From Bacteroidota bacterium (GTDB lineage Bacteria; Bacteroidota; Bacteroidia; Chitinophagales; Chitinophagaceae): a stretch of DNA of 43,144 nt. The notes below the pieces were generated by a model. That model worked only from the letters and a program-made list of their open reading frames with translations, searched no databases and was not told the DNA's origin. The translations under genes were made by a program, and so were the position numbers. Of the stretch, positions 18,769-25,833 are shown in pieces. The stretch spans positions 1 to 43,144 of the forward strand of contig CANJPH010000018.1 of assembly GCA_947476145.1 (NCBI GenBank), given 5' to 3'. How positions within the stretch are numbered: position 1 is the stretch's first letter; every line of letters begins with the position of its first letter.

Positions 18769-19922
18769 GCTTTTACTCTTTTTATTGCTTCATTAAATTT
18801 CTCCATTGAACCGCATAAGCTCACACGGATGTAATTATTACCTGCAGAACCAAAAATACCACCTGGTGTAATAAAGACATTCGCATCATACAACACCTTA
18901 TCGCTTAATGCATATCCATCTTTATATGTGGCTGGAATTTTAGCCCAAACAAACATCCCTACTTGTTGTTTTGAATACGCACAACCTAATGTGTCTAATA
19001 ACTCGTACACTTTTTCGCGACGTTCGGTATAAACTTGATTTACTGAATCATACCAAGATTTATCTAAGCTTAATGCTTTTGCCGCTGCTAATTGCACGGG
19101 TAAAAACATACCACTATCCATATTGGATTTAAATCTTAATATTTCGTTGACTCTTTCTTCGGCAGCGATCAACATACCTACTCTCCAACCGGCCATATTT
19201 TGGCTTTTACTTAAAGAGTTTAATTCAATCACTACTTCTTTTGCTCCTTGTATAGACAACAAACTTTCCGGTTGGTCATTTAAAGTGAAGGCATAAGGAT
19301 TGTCGTGACAAATTAATATTTGATGCTGCTTACCAAATGCTACTAATTTTTCAAAGAGTGCTTTAGTTGGCATTTGACCTGTAGGCATGTGTGGATAGTT
19401 CACCCACATCAGTTTCACTTTCGATAAATCTGTTTTTTCTAAATTTTCAAAGTCAGGTGCCCAATTGTTCTCTGCAGTCAACTCATAGTATAGCGGAGTG
19501 CCCCCTGCTAATTTAACTGCACTTGTGTAGGTAGGATAGCCAGGGTTTGGAATTAACACCTGATCTCCTTCATTTAAATAGGTCATACAAATATGCATGA
19601 TCCCTTCCTTGCTCCCTAGTAATGGAAGCACTTCTGTTGCTGGATTAATATTATCAACATGATAATACTTTTTATACCACTCGGCAATAGCTTCTCTCAA
19701 AACTGGAGAGCCCTTATAGGATTGATAACCGTGTGCATTATCCTTTGCTGCTTCTTCATTAAGCGTAGCAAGTACAGATGGATGCGGAGGCAAATCGGGA
19801 CTTCCAATTCCCAAATTAATTATTTGCTTGCCCACTTTATTGAGTTCATCAATTTCACGCAATTTGGTAGCGAAATAATATTCCCCAATCCCATCCAATC
19901 TATATGATAATGTTAGGTTCAT
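18759..19922 (-). CDS. PLP-dependent class I/II aminotransferase (probable aromatic aminotransferase)
   Basis: 387 residues, fold type I. The N-terminal INLGIGSPDLPPHPSV, GYQSYKGSPVLREAIAEWY and NPGYPTYTS segments are typical. The PLP lysine is in ELNSLSKSQNMAGWRVGM. Its place between pheA and tyrA suggests it transaminates phenylpyruvate and 4-hydroxyphenylpyruvate, completing Phe and Tyr synthesis. Sequence alone does not exclude aspartate or LL-diaminopimelate-type specificity. It lies 2 bp after pheA and overlaps tyrA. Confidence 0.9.
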   Translation of the reverse strand: MNLTLSYRLDGIGEYYFATKLREIDELNKVGKQIINLGIGSPDLPPHPSVLATLNEEAAKDNAHGYQSYKGSPVLREAIAEWYKKYYHVDNINPATEVLPLLGSKEGIMHICMTYLNEGDQVLIPNPGYPTYTSAVKLAGGTPLYYELTAENNWAPDFENLEKTDLSKVKLMWVNYPHMPTGQMPTKALFEKLVAFGKQHQILICHDNPYAFTLNDQPESLLSIQGAKEVVIELNSLSKSQNMAGWRVGMLIAAEERVNEILRFKSNMDSGMFLPVQLAAAKALSLDKSWYDSVNQVYTERREKVYELLDTLGCAYSKQQVGMFVWAKIPATYKDGYALSDKVLYDANVFITPGGIFGSAGNNYIRVSLCGSMEKFNEAIKRVKACV

Positions 19923-19924
19923 AA

Positions 19925-20761
19925 TTAGCCTTTTACAACTTTACCTTTTTTATACAATCCAAAAACTTTAAAACTATTGGTCATGGTTTTCACTGATTCC
20001 AATACTTTTTCAATTTGTTTATTTTGTTCAAATTCTAAATCCAAATAAAATCCATACTTAAAAGTACTCCCTGGTATAGGCATACTTTGCAGCTTGCTTA
20101 AATTCACGCCCCCCTGTGCGATTTTCGCTAATATTTTGGAAAGAATACCCTTTGAGTGATCTGTTTGAAAGTAGATAGATGCTTTGTTCGCATTTTCGAT
20201 TTCTACTTTTGCTTTAGCGGGCACCAATATTAAAAAACGGGTAATATTATTTTTTAGTGTGTGAATGTCCGGAGCAATCACTTCTAAATTATACATTTGA
20301 GCCGCGAACTTACTTGCAATGGCTGCAATATGTTTGCTTTTGTGCTGATGTACCAGTTTTGCGCTTAAGGCAGTATCCTCCGACTCCACCAATTTAAAAT
20401 GATGTTCTTCTAAATAATCCAAACATTGTAAAATGGCCATTGGGTGACTATGCACTTCTTTGATATCCGCAAGTTTCACTCCTGGATTTACCAATAAATT
20501 TTGGCTAATGGATAAATACACTTCTCCTATTACTTTTAAATTGCTCTTCTGCAATAGATTGTAATTAGGCAAAATACTTCCGGCAATTGAATTTTCAATC
20601 GCCATTACGGCCCCATCGGATTGTTTTGAATTCCCGCCAATATCTACTACTTCTCTAAAAGTATCGCAAGTGATTACCTCTACCGTTTTTCCATAAAACT
20701 GCCTCGCTGCCACTTGGTGGAAACTACCCTCATATCCTTGTATCGTTACTTTTTTGTTCAT
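19925..20761 (-). CDS. pheA: Prephenate dehydratase with ACT regulatory domain
   Basis: 278 residues. It converts prephenate to phenylpyruvate. The dehydratase domain covers about residues 1-180: IQGYEGSFHQVAA, NSIAGSIL and the NNITRFLIL block with the conserved Thr-Arg-Phe. The ACT domain (about 192-270) contains GILSKILAKIAQGGVNLSKLQSMP, the expected Phe-binding region. It is a monofunctional enzyme with no chorismate mutase, in keeping with the DAHP synthase/mutase fusion in the same operon. It is the first structural gene after an attenuator. Confidence 0.95.
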   Translation of the reverse strand: MNKKVTIQGYEGSFHQVAARQFYGKTVEVITCDTFREVVDIGGNSKQSDGAVMAIENSIAGSILPNYNLLQKSNLKVIGEVYLSISQNLLVNPGVKLADIKEVHSHPMAILQCLDYLEEHHFKLVESEDTALSAKLVHQHKSKHIAAIASKFAAQMYNLEVIAPDIHTLKNNITRFLILVPAKAKVEIENANKASIYFQTDHSKGILSKILAKIAQGGVNLSKLQSMPIPGSTFKYGFYLDLEFEQNKQIEKVLESVKTMTNSFKVFGLYKKGKVVKG

Positions 20762-20797
20762 CCTTGTTCTGTTCGGACTTTTGGTCCAATTATTAAT

Positions 20798-20825
20798 AAA
20801 AAATCCCGGCTGTTTAGGCCGGGAT
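20798..20825 (-). terminator. Attenuator terminator upstream of pheA
   Basis: On the minus strand an 8-bp GC-rich stem ATCCCGGC/GCCGGGAT with a 7-nt loop is followed directly by TTTTTT. It lies between the leader peptide stop (20846) and the pheA ATG (20761), where only a regulated terminator makes sense. Confidence 0.9.
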
Positions 20826-20929
20826 GGTATATTTAGTTATTTCGTTTATGCTTTTACAAATACTACCCGGCTACTTTGGTTAAAGTAGAAATAAAAGAAA
20901 AAGTAAAACCAGTTGCTATTTGCTTTCAT
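20804..20929 (-). promoter_or_regulatory. Transcription attenuator of the aromatic amino-acid operon
   Basis: Three competing structures are visible in the transcript. First, a perfect 7-bp hairpin CTACTTT-AACC-AAAGTAG at 20871-20888, whose 5' arm is made of the last Tyr and Phe codons of the leader peptide. Second, the segment AGTAGCCGGG just behind it can pair with the 5' arm of the terminator (TCCCGGCCTA, 8 bp with one bulged C), giving an antiterminator. Third, the terminator at 20798-20825, whose 3' arm repeats the same GCCGGG. A ribosome stalled at the Phe/Tyr codons would block the first hairpin and free the antiterminator. The mechanism is inferred; the pairings are seen. Confidence 0.85.
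20846..20929 (-). CDS. pheL: Aromatic operon leader peptide (Phe/Tyr-rich, 27 residues)
   Basis: A 27-codon frame with ATG at 20929 and TAA at 20846. Residues 7-16 read WFYFFFYFYF. In total it has seven Phe (8, 10, 11, 12, 14, 16, 24), three Tyr (9, 13, 15) and one Trp (7). Such a composition is what classical leader peptides have when they sense aminoacyl-tRNA supply. It precedes pheA, the aminotransferase and tyrA, so the sensed amino acids are the operon's products. The Trp codon may add a response to general aromatic starvation. The name pheL is used by analogy to the enterobacterial leader; there is no sequence homology. Confidence 0.88.
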   Translation of the reverse strand: MKANSNWFYFFFYFYFNQSSRVVFVKA

Positions 20930-20936
20930 CGTGGCA

Positions 20937-20944
20937 CAAATATA
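20937..20944 (-). promoter_or_regulatory. -7 element TATATTTG of the aromatic operon
   Basis: TATATTTG on the minus strand, ending 7 nt before the leader ATG. Transcription should start within those 7 nt, making the leader peptide mRNA nearly leaderless. No TTG lies at the usual -33 distance. The first four bases overlap the second copy of a 12-bp direct repeat. Confidence 0.6.
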
Positions 20945-20972
20945 GGCTAAAATGCCCGATTATAGGCTAAAA
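20941..20972 (-). repeat. Perfect 12-bp direct repeat, 20-bp period, in the aromatic operon promoter
   Basis: TTTTAGCCTATA (minus strand) occurs at 20972-20961 and again at 20952-20941, with 8 bp between. The period is about two helical turns, so both copies face the same side of the DNA. The downstream copy overlaps the -7 element. This is the layout expected of a two-site operator, but no regulator is known here. Confidence 0.75.
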
Positions 20973-21015
20973 CAGCAAAGTTTTTTACATTTTACTAACA
21001 ATTATTCGTATATAT

Positions 21016-21042
21016 AAAAAATCCCTCCGAATTTCGGAGGGA
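21016..21042 (-). terminator. Intrinsic terminator of the small lipoprotein gene
   Basis: On the minus strand a 9-bp stem TCCCTCCGA/TCGGAGGGA is followed by TTTTTT, about 30 nt after the lipoprotein stop. Confidence 0.9.
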
Positions 21043-21071
21043 CCTTCTTGCAAGAAGTTTTATACTTCTAA

Positions 21072-21278
21072 TTACTTCTTCTTCTCAGTTGTTGCAGCTG
21101 GAGTTGTTGCAGCTGGAGTTGCAGTTGTTGCAGCTGGAGTTGCAGTTTCAACAACAGGAGTAGCAGTTGCTTCAGTTGGAGTTGCAGTTGTTGCTTCTGG
21201 AGTTACAGTTGCTTCAGTTGCAGCGTCACCACATGCAGTTAATGCAGCGATAGCGAAAATTGCGAATACTTTTTTCAT
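21072..21278 (-). CDS. Small Thr/Ala/Pro-rich lipoprotein
   Basis: 68 residues. A signal peptide MKKVFAIFAIAALTAC ends in a lipobox (LTAC), so Cys16 should be lipidated. The mature part is about 50 residues of Thr, Ala, Pro, Val and Glu in near-repeats (TPAAT, TPEAT) and ends in EKKK. No fold or catalytic motif is seen; it is probably an extended, possibly surface-exposed or wall-spanning peptide. No homologue can be named. It has its own terminator and points away from the sigma factor gene. Confidence 0.8.
   Translation of the reverse strand: MKKVFAIFAIAALTACGDAATEATVTPEATTATPTEATATPVVETATPAATTATPAATTPAATTEKKK
21091..21141 (-). repeat. Three 15-bp perfect repeats in the lipoprotein gene
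   Basis: GTTGCAGCTGGAGTT (plus strand) occurs at 21091-21105, 21106-21120 and 21127-21141. It encodes the Thr-Pro-Ala-Ala-Thr units near the C-terminus. The units are whole codons, so copy-number change would keep the frame. Confidence 0.85.
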
Positions 21279-21385
21279 TTGGAAAGGTTTAATTGGTTAA
21301 TTATACCCTTAATACTCTATTCAATAAAAAGTAACCCCCTATTTGACAAAAAAAGTAAAAAAAATAAAAAATAGCCATTTTGGGT

Positions 21386-21393
21386 TACTTTTG
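21386..21393 (+). promoter_or_regulatory. -7 element TACTTTTG of the sigma factor gene
   Basis: TACTTTTG lies inside the longest possible frame of the sigma factor but 21 nt before a TTG (21415) that gives a family-typical N-terminus. This supports the later start. The -33 region is not clear. Confidence 0.4.
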
Positions 21394-21414
21394 AACTATC
21401 TAAGTATTAATACA

Positions 21415-21981
21415 TTGAAAGCTGAATACAACGAACATGCCCTTTTGAAGGGATTGGCAAATAATGACTCCAAAGCAGTGGAAACTCTGTACAAGTGTCA
21501 TTTTGGGATGATTCAGCATTTCGTTACCAACAATAACGGCTCTTTTGATGACGCAAGGGATATTTTTCAGGAAGCAATGATTGCTTTGTACGAGAAGGTA
21601 CAGCATGAATCATTTTCACTTACCTGTCAAATAAAAACCTACCTCTTTTCAATTTGTAAACATTTATGGTTGAAACGATTACAGCAAATGGGCAAATATA
21701 GCAGCCCATTAAATTCAGAAGAAGAGGCTATTTCGGTCACATCAGATATAGAAGAGGCAGCTCAAAAGGACGCTGCTTTCGATATTATGGATCGAGCTTT
21801 AAATAGTTTAGGGGAACCTTGCAAAGGTTTATTAGAAGGTTACTATTTGAACAAAAAGGGGATGCAGGAGTTAGCGGATGAGTTTGGATATACCAATTCA
21901 GACAATGCCAAAAACCAAAAGTATAAATGTTTAATGCGCTTGAAAAAATTGTTTTTTGCGCAATACAATATTGGAGATTAA
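21415..21981 (+). CDS. ECF-type RNA polymerase sigma factor
   Basis: 188 residues from TTG 21415. The frame extends back to a TTG at 21343, but the added residues are Lys-rich and poor in homology, and a promoter-like box lies between. Region 2 is seen as DDARDIFQEAMIALYEKVQ with KTYLFSICKHLWLKRL (promoter melting). Region 4 is the C-terminal helix-turn-helix with GMQELADEFGYTNSDNAKNQKYKCLMRLKKL. It should direct RNA polymerase to a small regulon. The next gene, 15 bp downstream, begins like an anti-sigma factor, which makes a sigma/anti-sigma pair. No ATG is available near the start, so the exact N-terminus is uncertain. Confidence 0.87.
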   Translation: MKAEYNEHALLKGLANNDSKAVETLYKCHFGMIQHFVTNNNGSFDDARDIFQEAMIALYEKVQHESFSLTCQIKTYLFSICKHLWLKRLQQMGKYSSPLNSEEEAISVTSDIEEAAQKDAAFDIMDRALNSLGEPCKGLLEGYYLNKKGMQELADEFGYTNSDNAKNQKYKCLMRLKKLFFAQYNIGD

Positions 21982-21996
21982 AGAACAGAACAGAGA

Positions 21997-23115
21997 ATGA
22001 ATACAATGGACGACATACAGTTATTAGAAACAATTGAAAGATACTTGTTGGGGGAATTGTCTCCTACCGAGGCTGCTCAATTTGAATCTATGCGCAAAAC
22101 CACGCCTGATATAGATCAAATGGTGGTTGAACATAGTATGTTTATAAATGAGATGGCGAATTACGCAAACAGAAAAAATTTCTCAAAATTATCAGAGATT
22201 ACTTTTAATACTTTATTCGATGCAGGTGCATGGACGCCAGTGAACGAACAATCAACTACATATAAAGTAATTCAACTTTGGCATAGATATAAAAAGGTAA
22301 CAGCCATTGCTGCAACCGTTGGTGGATTCATTGCCTTAATTACTACCATCATGACTTTATACTTTTCACCAAGTTTAAATGGAAGTCAGGTTTTACAATT
22401 AAGCAAGGCTATAGAAATTATTAAAACCAATCAACTTGCACAAGGTAATTTGCTGAATGAAGTGAAAACGAAATTACCTGAAAATGCAGTACTAATAAGC
22501 GGTGGTACGGGGTTCTTGATTGACACTAAAGGGTATATAATTACCAATGCGCATGTATTAAAAGGAAACAAAGCAATGGTAATTAGCAGCGATGGTAAGG
22601 AGTTGAATGCAGATATTATATACACCGACCAAGCAGCCGATTTAGCACTGTTAAAAATTAATGACGCTGATTTCGTTTCTCCTAAGACTATCCCCTATTC
22701 AATTCGTAAAAAAACATCCGAACTAGGAGAAGAAGTATACACTTTAGGTTATCCTAGAAATGATAACGATATTGTTTATGGCAAAGGATATTTGAGTGCA
22801 AAAACAGGATTTGATGGTGATAGCAATGCTTATCAATTACAAATTAGTGCCAACCCAGGTTACTCTGGGGCGCCCGTTTTCAACGAAAATGCAGAATTGA
22901 TTGGTATTATCAATACACGTCAAAAGCAATTGGAAGGCGTTGCATTTGCCATCAAGTCCGCTAAGATTTTTGACTTAATCGCTGCAAGTGATAAAACGAA
23001 TGGCGACTTTAAAAATTTAAAAAATCAGCGCAGTAATTCAAGTTCAAAAAGCGATCGCAAAAAACAAATAAGCAATTTGGAAGGCTATATTTATAATATT
23101 AGATCTTTCAATTAA
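21997..23115 (+). CDS. Membrane protein: anti-sigma-like N-terminus fused to trypsin-like (HtrA-type) serine protease
   Basis: 372 residues. Residues about 7-75 (IERYLLGELSPTEAAQFESM, then PDIDQMVVEH) resemble the cytoplasmic part of Bacteroidota anti-sigma factors. One membrane helix follows at about 101-123. The extracytoplasmic part is a chymotrypsin-fold S1C protease: GGTGFLID, catalytic His186 in TNAHVL, Asp215 in ADLALLKI, and Ser290 in NPGYSGAPV. All three triad residues are present, so it should be active. There is no PDZ domain. The basic, Ser-rich tail (about 335-358) is unstructured. Its gene follows the sigma factor by 15 bp. The pairing with the sigma factor is inferred from operon order and N-terminal pattern. 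Confidence 0.88.
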   Translation: MNTMDDIQLLETIERYLLGELSPTEAAQFESMRKTTPDIDQMVVEHSMFINEMANYANRKNFSKLSEITFNTLFDAGAWTPVNEQSTTYKVIQLWHRYKKVTAIAATVGGFIALITTIMTLYFSPSLNGSQVLQLSKAIEIIKTNQLAQGNLLNEVKTKLPENAVLISGGTGFLIDTKGYIITNAHVLKGNKAMVISSDGKELNADIIYTDQAADLALLKINDADFVSPKTIPYSIRKKTSELGEEVYTLGYPRNDNDIVYGKGYLSAKTGFDGDSNAYQLQISANPGYSGAPVFNENAELIGIINTRQKQLEGVAFAIKSAKIFDLIAASDKTNGDFKNLKNQRSNSSSKSDRKKQISNLEGYIYNIRSFN

Positions 23116-23159
23116 AAAAATACACAAAAAAATACTTCATAAAAAATGTGTGTCCTTTT

Positions 23160-24059
23160 TTACCATAATTGATTAGGATACGTTCCACTTGCAACCAAAG
23201 CTTCAATATTCGCTTTCACCATGGGGGCGTCCTCTTTATACGTTACACCAAACCATTTTGCATTCGTCGGAATTACTTTCACATCCCCTAAGCCTAATTT
23301 AGCAAACTGACCAGTAACAACGGGTATGTAAAACTCTGACTTTAACCCTTGCCCTTGCGCTACTAAAAACTTATCAAACTCCTGCGCACACAAATCAATA
23401 AAATTGGGTGCAAAGCACATAAAATTCATACTCACCCTCGTATCTTCCGCCAATGGGGTTTCAATACCATCCTCCTCAAATACAATTATACCGTCCTTTC
23501 TATAAATTTTAGTCCGCTCATTAATTTGAGTTAACACATTGTGCGCGTCCATGCTACAAACACCCCTACTTACTGTGCCATTTTCGCTTAAAGTATTAGA
23601 TAGTTCATATCCTAAAATACAATACGTACGATCGTTACATTCTTTCGTTAAAAAATCATAGGCTTGAACAAAAGCTTCAGCACCATAATAATCATCGGCA
23701 TTGATAACAGCAAAAGGCTCATTCACAGCTCCTTTTGTACACAATACCGCGTGTGCTGTACCCCAGGGTTTGGTTCTTTCAGGATTTACGTTTTTACCCT
23801 CGGTAAATTTATCTAAGGATTGGTAAACATAATCGGTAGCGATTTTCCCATTTAATTTAGGCTCAAAACTTGCTTTAAATGCTTCGCTAAAATCTTCTCT
23901 AATAATAAAAACGACTTTACCAAATCCAGCCCTAATGGCATCATAAATGGAGTAATCCATAATCGTTTCTCCACTGGGACCAAAACCTTCGGTTTGTTTT
24001 TGACTACCGTATCTGCTTGCCATTCCTGCTGCCAATATCACTAAAGTAGGTGCACTCAT
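23160..24059 (-). CDS. Sugar-phosphate nucleotidyltransferase-like protein
   Basis: 299 residues, GT-A-like nucleotidyltransferase fold. The N-terminus LVILAAGMASRYGSQKQTEGFGPSGETIMDYSIYDA has the LAAGxxxRxG nucleotide-binding motif, but with an unusual spacing before the Gly-Pro-Ser-Gly segment. INADDYYG near residue 120 holds the metal-binding aspartates. It resembles NDP-sugar synthases, but the sugar and nucleotide cannot be told. It stands alone, facing the sigma/protease pair with a 44-bp gap at their 3' ends and sharing a divergent promoter region with the next gene. Confidence 0.82.
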   Translation of the reverse strand: MSAPTLVILAAGMASRYGSQKQTEGFGPSGETIMDYSIYDAIRAGFGKVVFIIREDFSEAFKASFEPKLNGKIATDYVYQSLDKFTEGKNVNPERTKPWGTAHAVLCTKGAVNEPFAVINADDYYGAEAFVQAYDFLTKECNDRTYCILGYELSNTLSENGTVSRGVCSMDAHNVLTQINERTKIYRKDGIIVFEEDGIETPLAEDTRVSMNFMCFAPNFIDLCAQEFDKFLVAQGQGLKSEFYIPVVTGQFAKLGLGDVKVIPTNAKWFGVTYKEDAPMVKANIEALVASGTYPNQLW

Positions 24060-24109
24060 TGTTCAAGTTTTTTATTTTGTACTTTTACTTATTATAAAAA
24101 TACAGTTTA

Positions 24110-24117
24110 CAAAAATA
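24110..24117 (-). promoter_or_regulatory. -7 element TATTTTTG of the nucleotidyltransferase gene
   Basis: TATTTTTG followed by TAAAC on the minus strand, 50 nt before the ATG at 24059. It lies in the 84-bp divergent intergenic region. Confidence 0.45.
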
Positions 24118-24143
24118 GCTGATTTTCATTAAAAATAAAAAGT

Positions 24144-25064
24144 TTGCACACAAATCCAGTCATTGAACCCATTCCATATCTAAGCAATAACATAATTGCC
24201 ATAGAAGTGTTGCGCTTGGATCAAATACACCCTGTTGTAAGTGGCAATAAATGGTATAAATTAAGATATTACATAAAGGAAGCAATGGATTTACATGCTA
24301 AAACCATCGCGAGTTTTGGCGGCCCCTACTCCAACCACTTAGTGGCCCTTGCCTATGCAGCACAAATAAATGGCTTAAATAGTATTGGTTATGTTCGAAG
24401 CAATGAAGGCGAACCCATCACACCAAGTTTACAGGAAGCTGTTTCCTATGGCATGAGACTTATTCATTTAGGGCGAAGCAACTTTCAAGAAAAGAAAACA
24501 GAATTACTAAACCAAACTGTAAATGGCGCGCATGAAACCTTTTTTATAGACGAAGGGGGTTATGGAATGCTAGGTGCAAAAGGCGCTAGCACCATCATTC
24601 GTGATTGGGATCAATCAAATAATACAAAGACCCTTATTGAAAATCCAATACATATATACGATTATATAATTTGCGCAGTGGGCACGGGTACTATGATAGC
24701 TGGCATGATCAACGCAGCTTCATCGCATCAAAATATTGTAGGGATTCCTGTTTTGAAAAACGAGGGTTCTATTCAAAATGAAATTTTAAATTTAGTAGCA
24801 AATAAAGATTCGAAATTTGAACTACTTCATGATTTTCATCAAGGTGGATATGCAAAAACAACACCGGAACAAATTGAATTCATGAATCGTTTGTGGGACC
24901 ATGCTAAAGTACCAACCGATATTGTGTATACCGGCAAAGTTTTTTATGCAGTAGAAAAACTATTACAACAAAAATATTTTAACCCTAACAGTAAGGTATT
25001 ACTTATACATAGCGGAGGATTGCAAGGAAATAGATCTTTAGAAAAAGGGGTGCTACATTATTAA
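24144..25064 (+). CDS. PLP-dependent enzyme, ACC deaminase / D-cysteine desulfhydrase family
   Basis: 306 residues, fold type II. The PLP lysine is in VSGNKWYKLRYY near residue 38. FGGPYSNHLVALAYAA near 62 and the phosphate-binding GTGTMIAGMINA near 182 match the family. It probably deaminates or desulfurises a small D-amino acid; true ACC deaminase activity cannot be claimed. The start is TTG at 24144, chosen because no ATG or GTG further in keeps the conserved IEVLRLDQIHP N-terminus. No biosynthetic neighbour gives a clue. Confidence 0.85.
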   Translation: MHTNPVIEPIPYLSNNIIAIEVLRLDQIHPVVSGNKWYKLRYYIKEAMDLHAKTIASFGGPYSNHLVALAYAAQINGLNSIGYVRSNEGEPITPSLQEAVSYGMRLIHLGRSNFQEKKTELLNQTVNGAHETFFIDEGGYGMLGAKGASTIIRDWDQSNNTKTLIENPIHIYDYIICAVGTGTMIAGMINAASSHQNIVGIPVLKNEGSIQNEILNLVANKDSKFELLHDFHQGGYAKTTPEQIEFMNRLWDHAKVPTDIVYTGKVFYAVEKLLQQKYFNPNSKVLLIHSGGLQGNRSLEKGVLHY

Positions 25065-25082
25065 AGTGCATATACTTTTTAT

Positions 25083-25793
25083 TTAACCAACTAAGTCGGC
25101 TTCAAAAATAAGTTGAAAATGTTTTTTTATCTTTTCTTTGACTTCCTCGTAATTTACTTTATACCCTAATTCTTTTTCTAAGGAAGTCACCGTTTTCCCT
25201 TGAATACCACAGGGAACAATGTATTCAAAATGAGAAAGGTCCGGATTCACGTTTAAAGCAAATCCGTGCATAGTTATCCATCTGCTGCATTTAATACCCA
25301 TCGCACAAATTTTGCGCGCCATAAATGGATCCTTGGGCTGCAGCCAGACCCCTGTTTCTCCAGCACTTCGCTCACCTATCAATCCATACTCTGCTATCGT
25401 ATCAATAATTACCTGTTCCAAATTTCTTAAATACCAGCCCAGGTCTGTTTTAAACTTATCTAAATCCAAAATGGGATAGCCCACAATTTGTTGCGGTCCG
25501 TGATAGGTAATATCCCCTCCTCTATTTATATGAAAAAACTCAATACCTAGTTTTTGTAAATGCTCGGCTGACACCAACACATGTTCCCTTTTTCCGTTTT
25601 TCCCTAAAGTAAATACAGGCGTATGCTCCACAAACAACAAACGATGCTCCGTTGATGTTTGGCGAACATCTTCCTCATTTTCCCTGGCCTTAGACTTGAT
25701 TTTTGTATTATTTGCCAATAGCGCCTCTTGATAATCCCAGGTTGGCTGATAGGATCTAAGTCCTAAATCCTCAAAATATACTTTTTGACGCAT
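25083..25793 (-). CDS. lipB: Lipoyl(octanoyl) transferase
   Basis: 236 residues. It moves octanoyl from acyl carrier protein to lipoate-dependent enzymes. The motif RGGDITYHGPQQIVGYPI near 95 is diagnostic. The catalytic Lys lies in ICAMGIKCSRWITMHGFALNV and the catalytic Cys in IVPCGIQGKTVTSL. The start ATG is only 4 nt downstream of a TAnnTTTG box. lipA is not in the window. The stop faces the PLP enzyme with an 18-bp gap. Confidence 0.95.
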   Translation of the reverse strand: MRQKVYFEDLGLRSYQPTWDYQEALLANNTKIKSKARENEEDVRQTSTEHRLLFVEHTPVFTLGKNGKREHVLVSAEHLQKLGIEFFHINRGGDITYHGPQQIVGYPILDLDKFKTDLGWYLRNLEQVIIDTIAEYGLIGERSAGETGVWLQPKDPFMARKICAMGIKCSRWITMHGFALNVNPDLSHFEYIVPCGIQGKTVTSLEKELGYKVNYEEVKEKIKKHFQLIFEADLVG

Positions 25794-25797
25794 GGAA

Positions 25798-25805
25798 CAA
25801 AGTTA
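25798..25805 (-). promoter_or_regulatory. -7 element TAACTTTG of lipB
   Basis: TAACTTTG on the minus strand, then TTCC, then the lipB ATG. A start site just after the box would leave almost no 5' UTR. Confidence 0.55.
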
Positions 25806-25825
25806 CAAACTAAGCTGCAATATCC

Positions 25826-25833
25826 TACTTTTG
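25826..25833 (+). promoter_or_regulatory. -7 element TACTTTTG of the RluD-like gene
   Basis: TACTTTTG, then CAAC, then ATG at 25838. It carries the TTTGCAAC extension. Only 20 bp separate it from the opposing lipB box, so the two polymerases would compete for the same DNA. Confidence 0.6.

Noticed and set aside
21091..21141. Short repeats in the lipoprotein gene as a CRISPR-like array.
   Set aside because: The units are 15 bp, adjacent, in frame and coding; there are no spacers. No CRISPR array was seen anywhere in the window.
21295..21320. TATAAT-like sequence before the lipoprotein gene, like a classical -10 box.
   Set aside because: The nearest TTGAAT is only 13 bp upstream, too close for a -35 box, and Bacteroidota promoters seldom follow that consensus. 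Not called.
23116..23159. ACACA...TGTGT inverted repeat between the protease and nucleotidyltransferase genes as a terminator.
   Set aside because: The stem is five AT-rich base pairs with a long A-rich loop; too weak to call.
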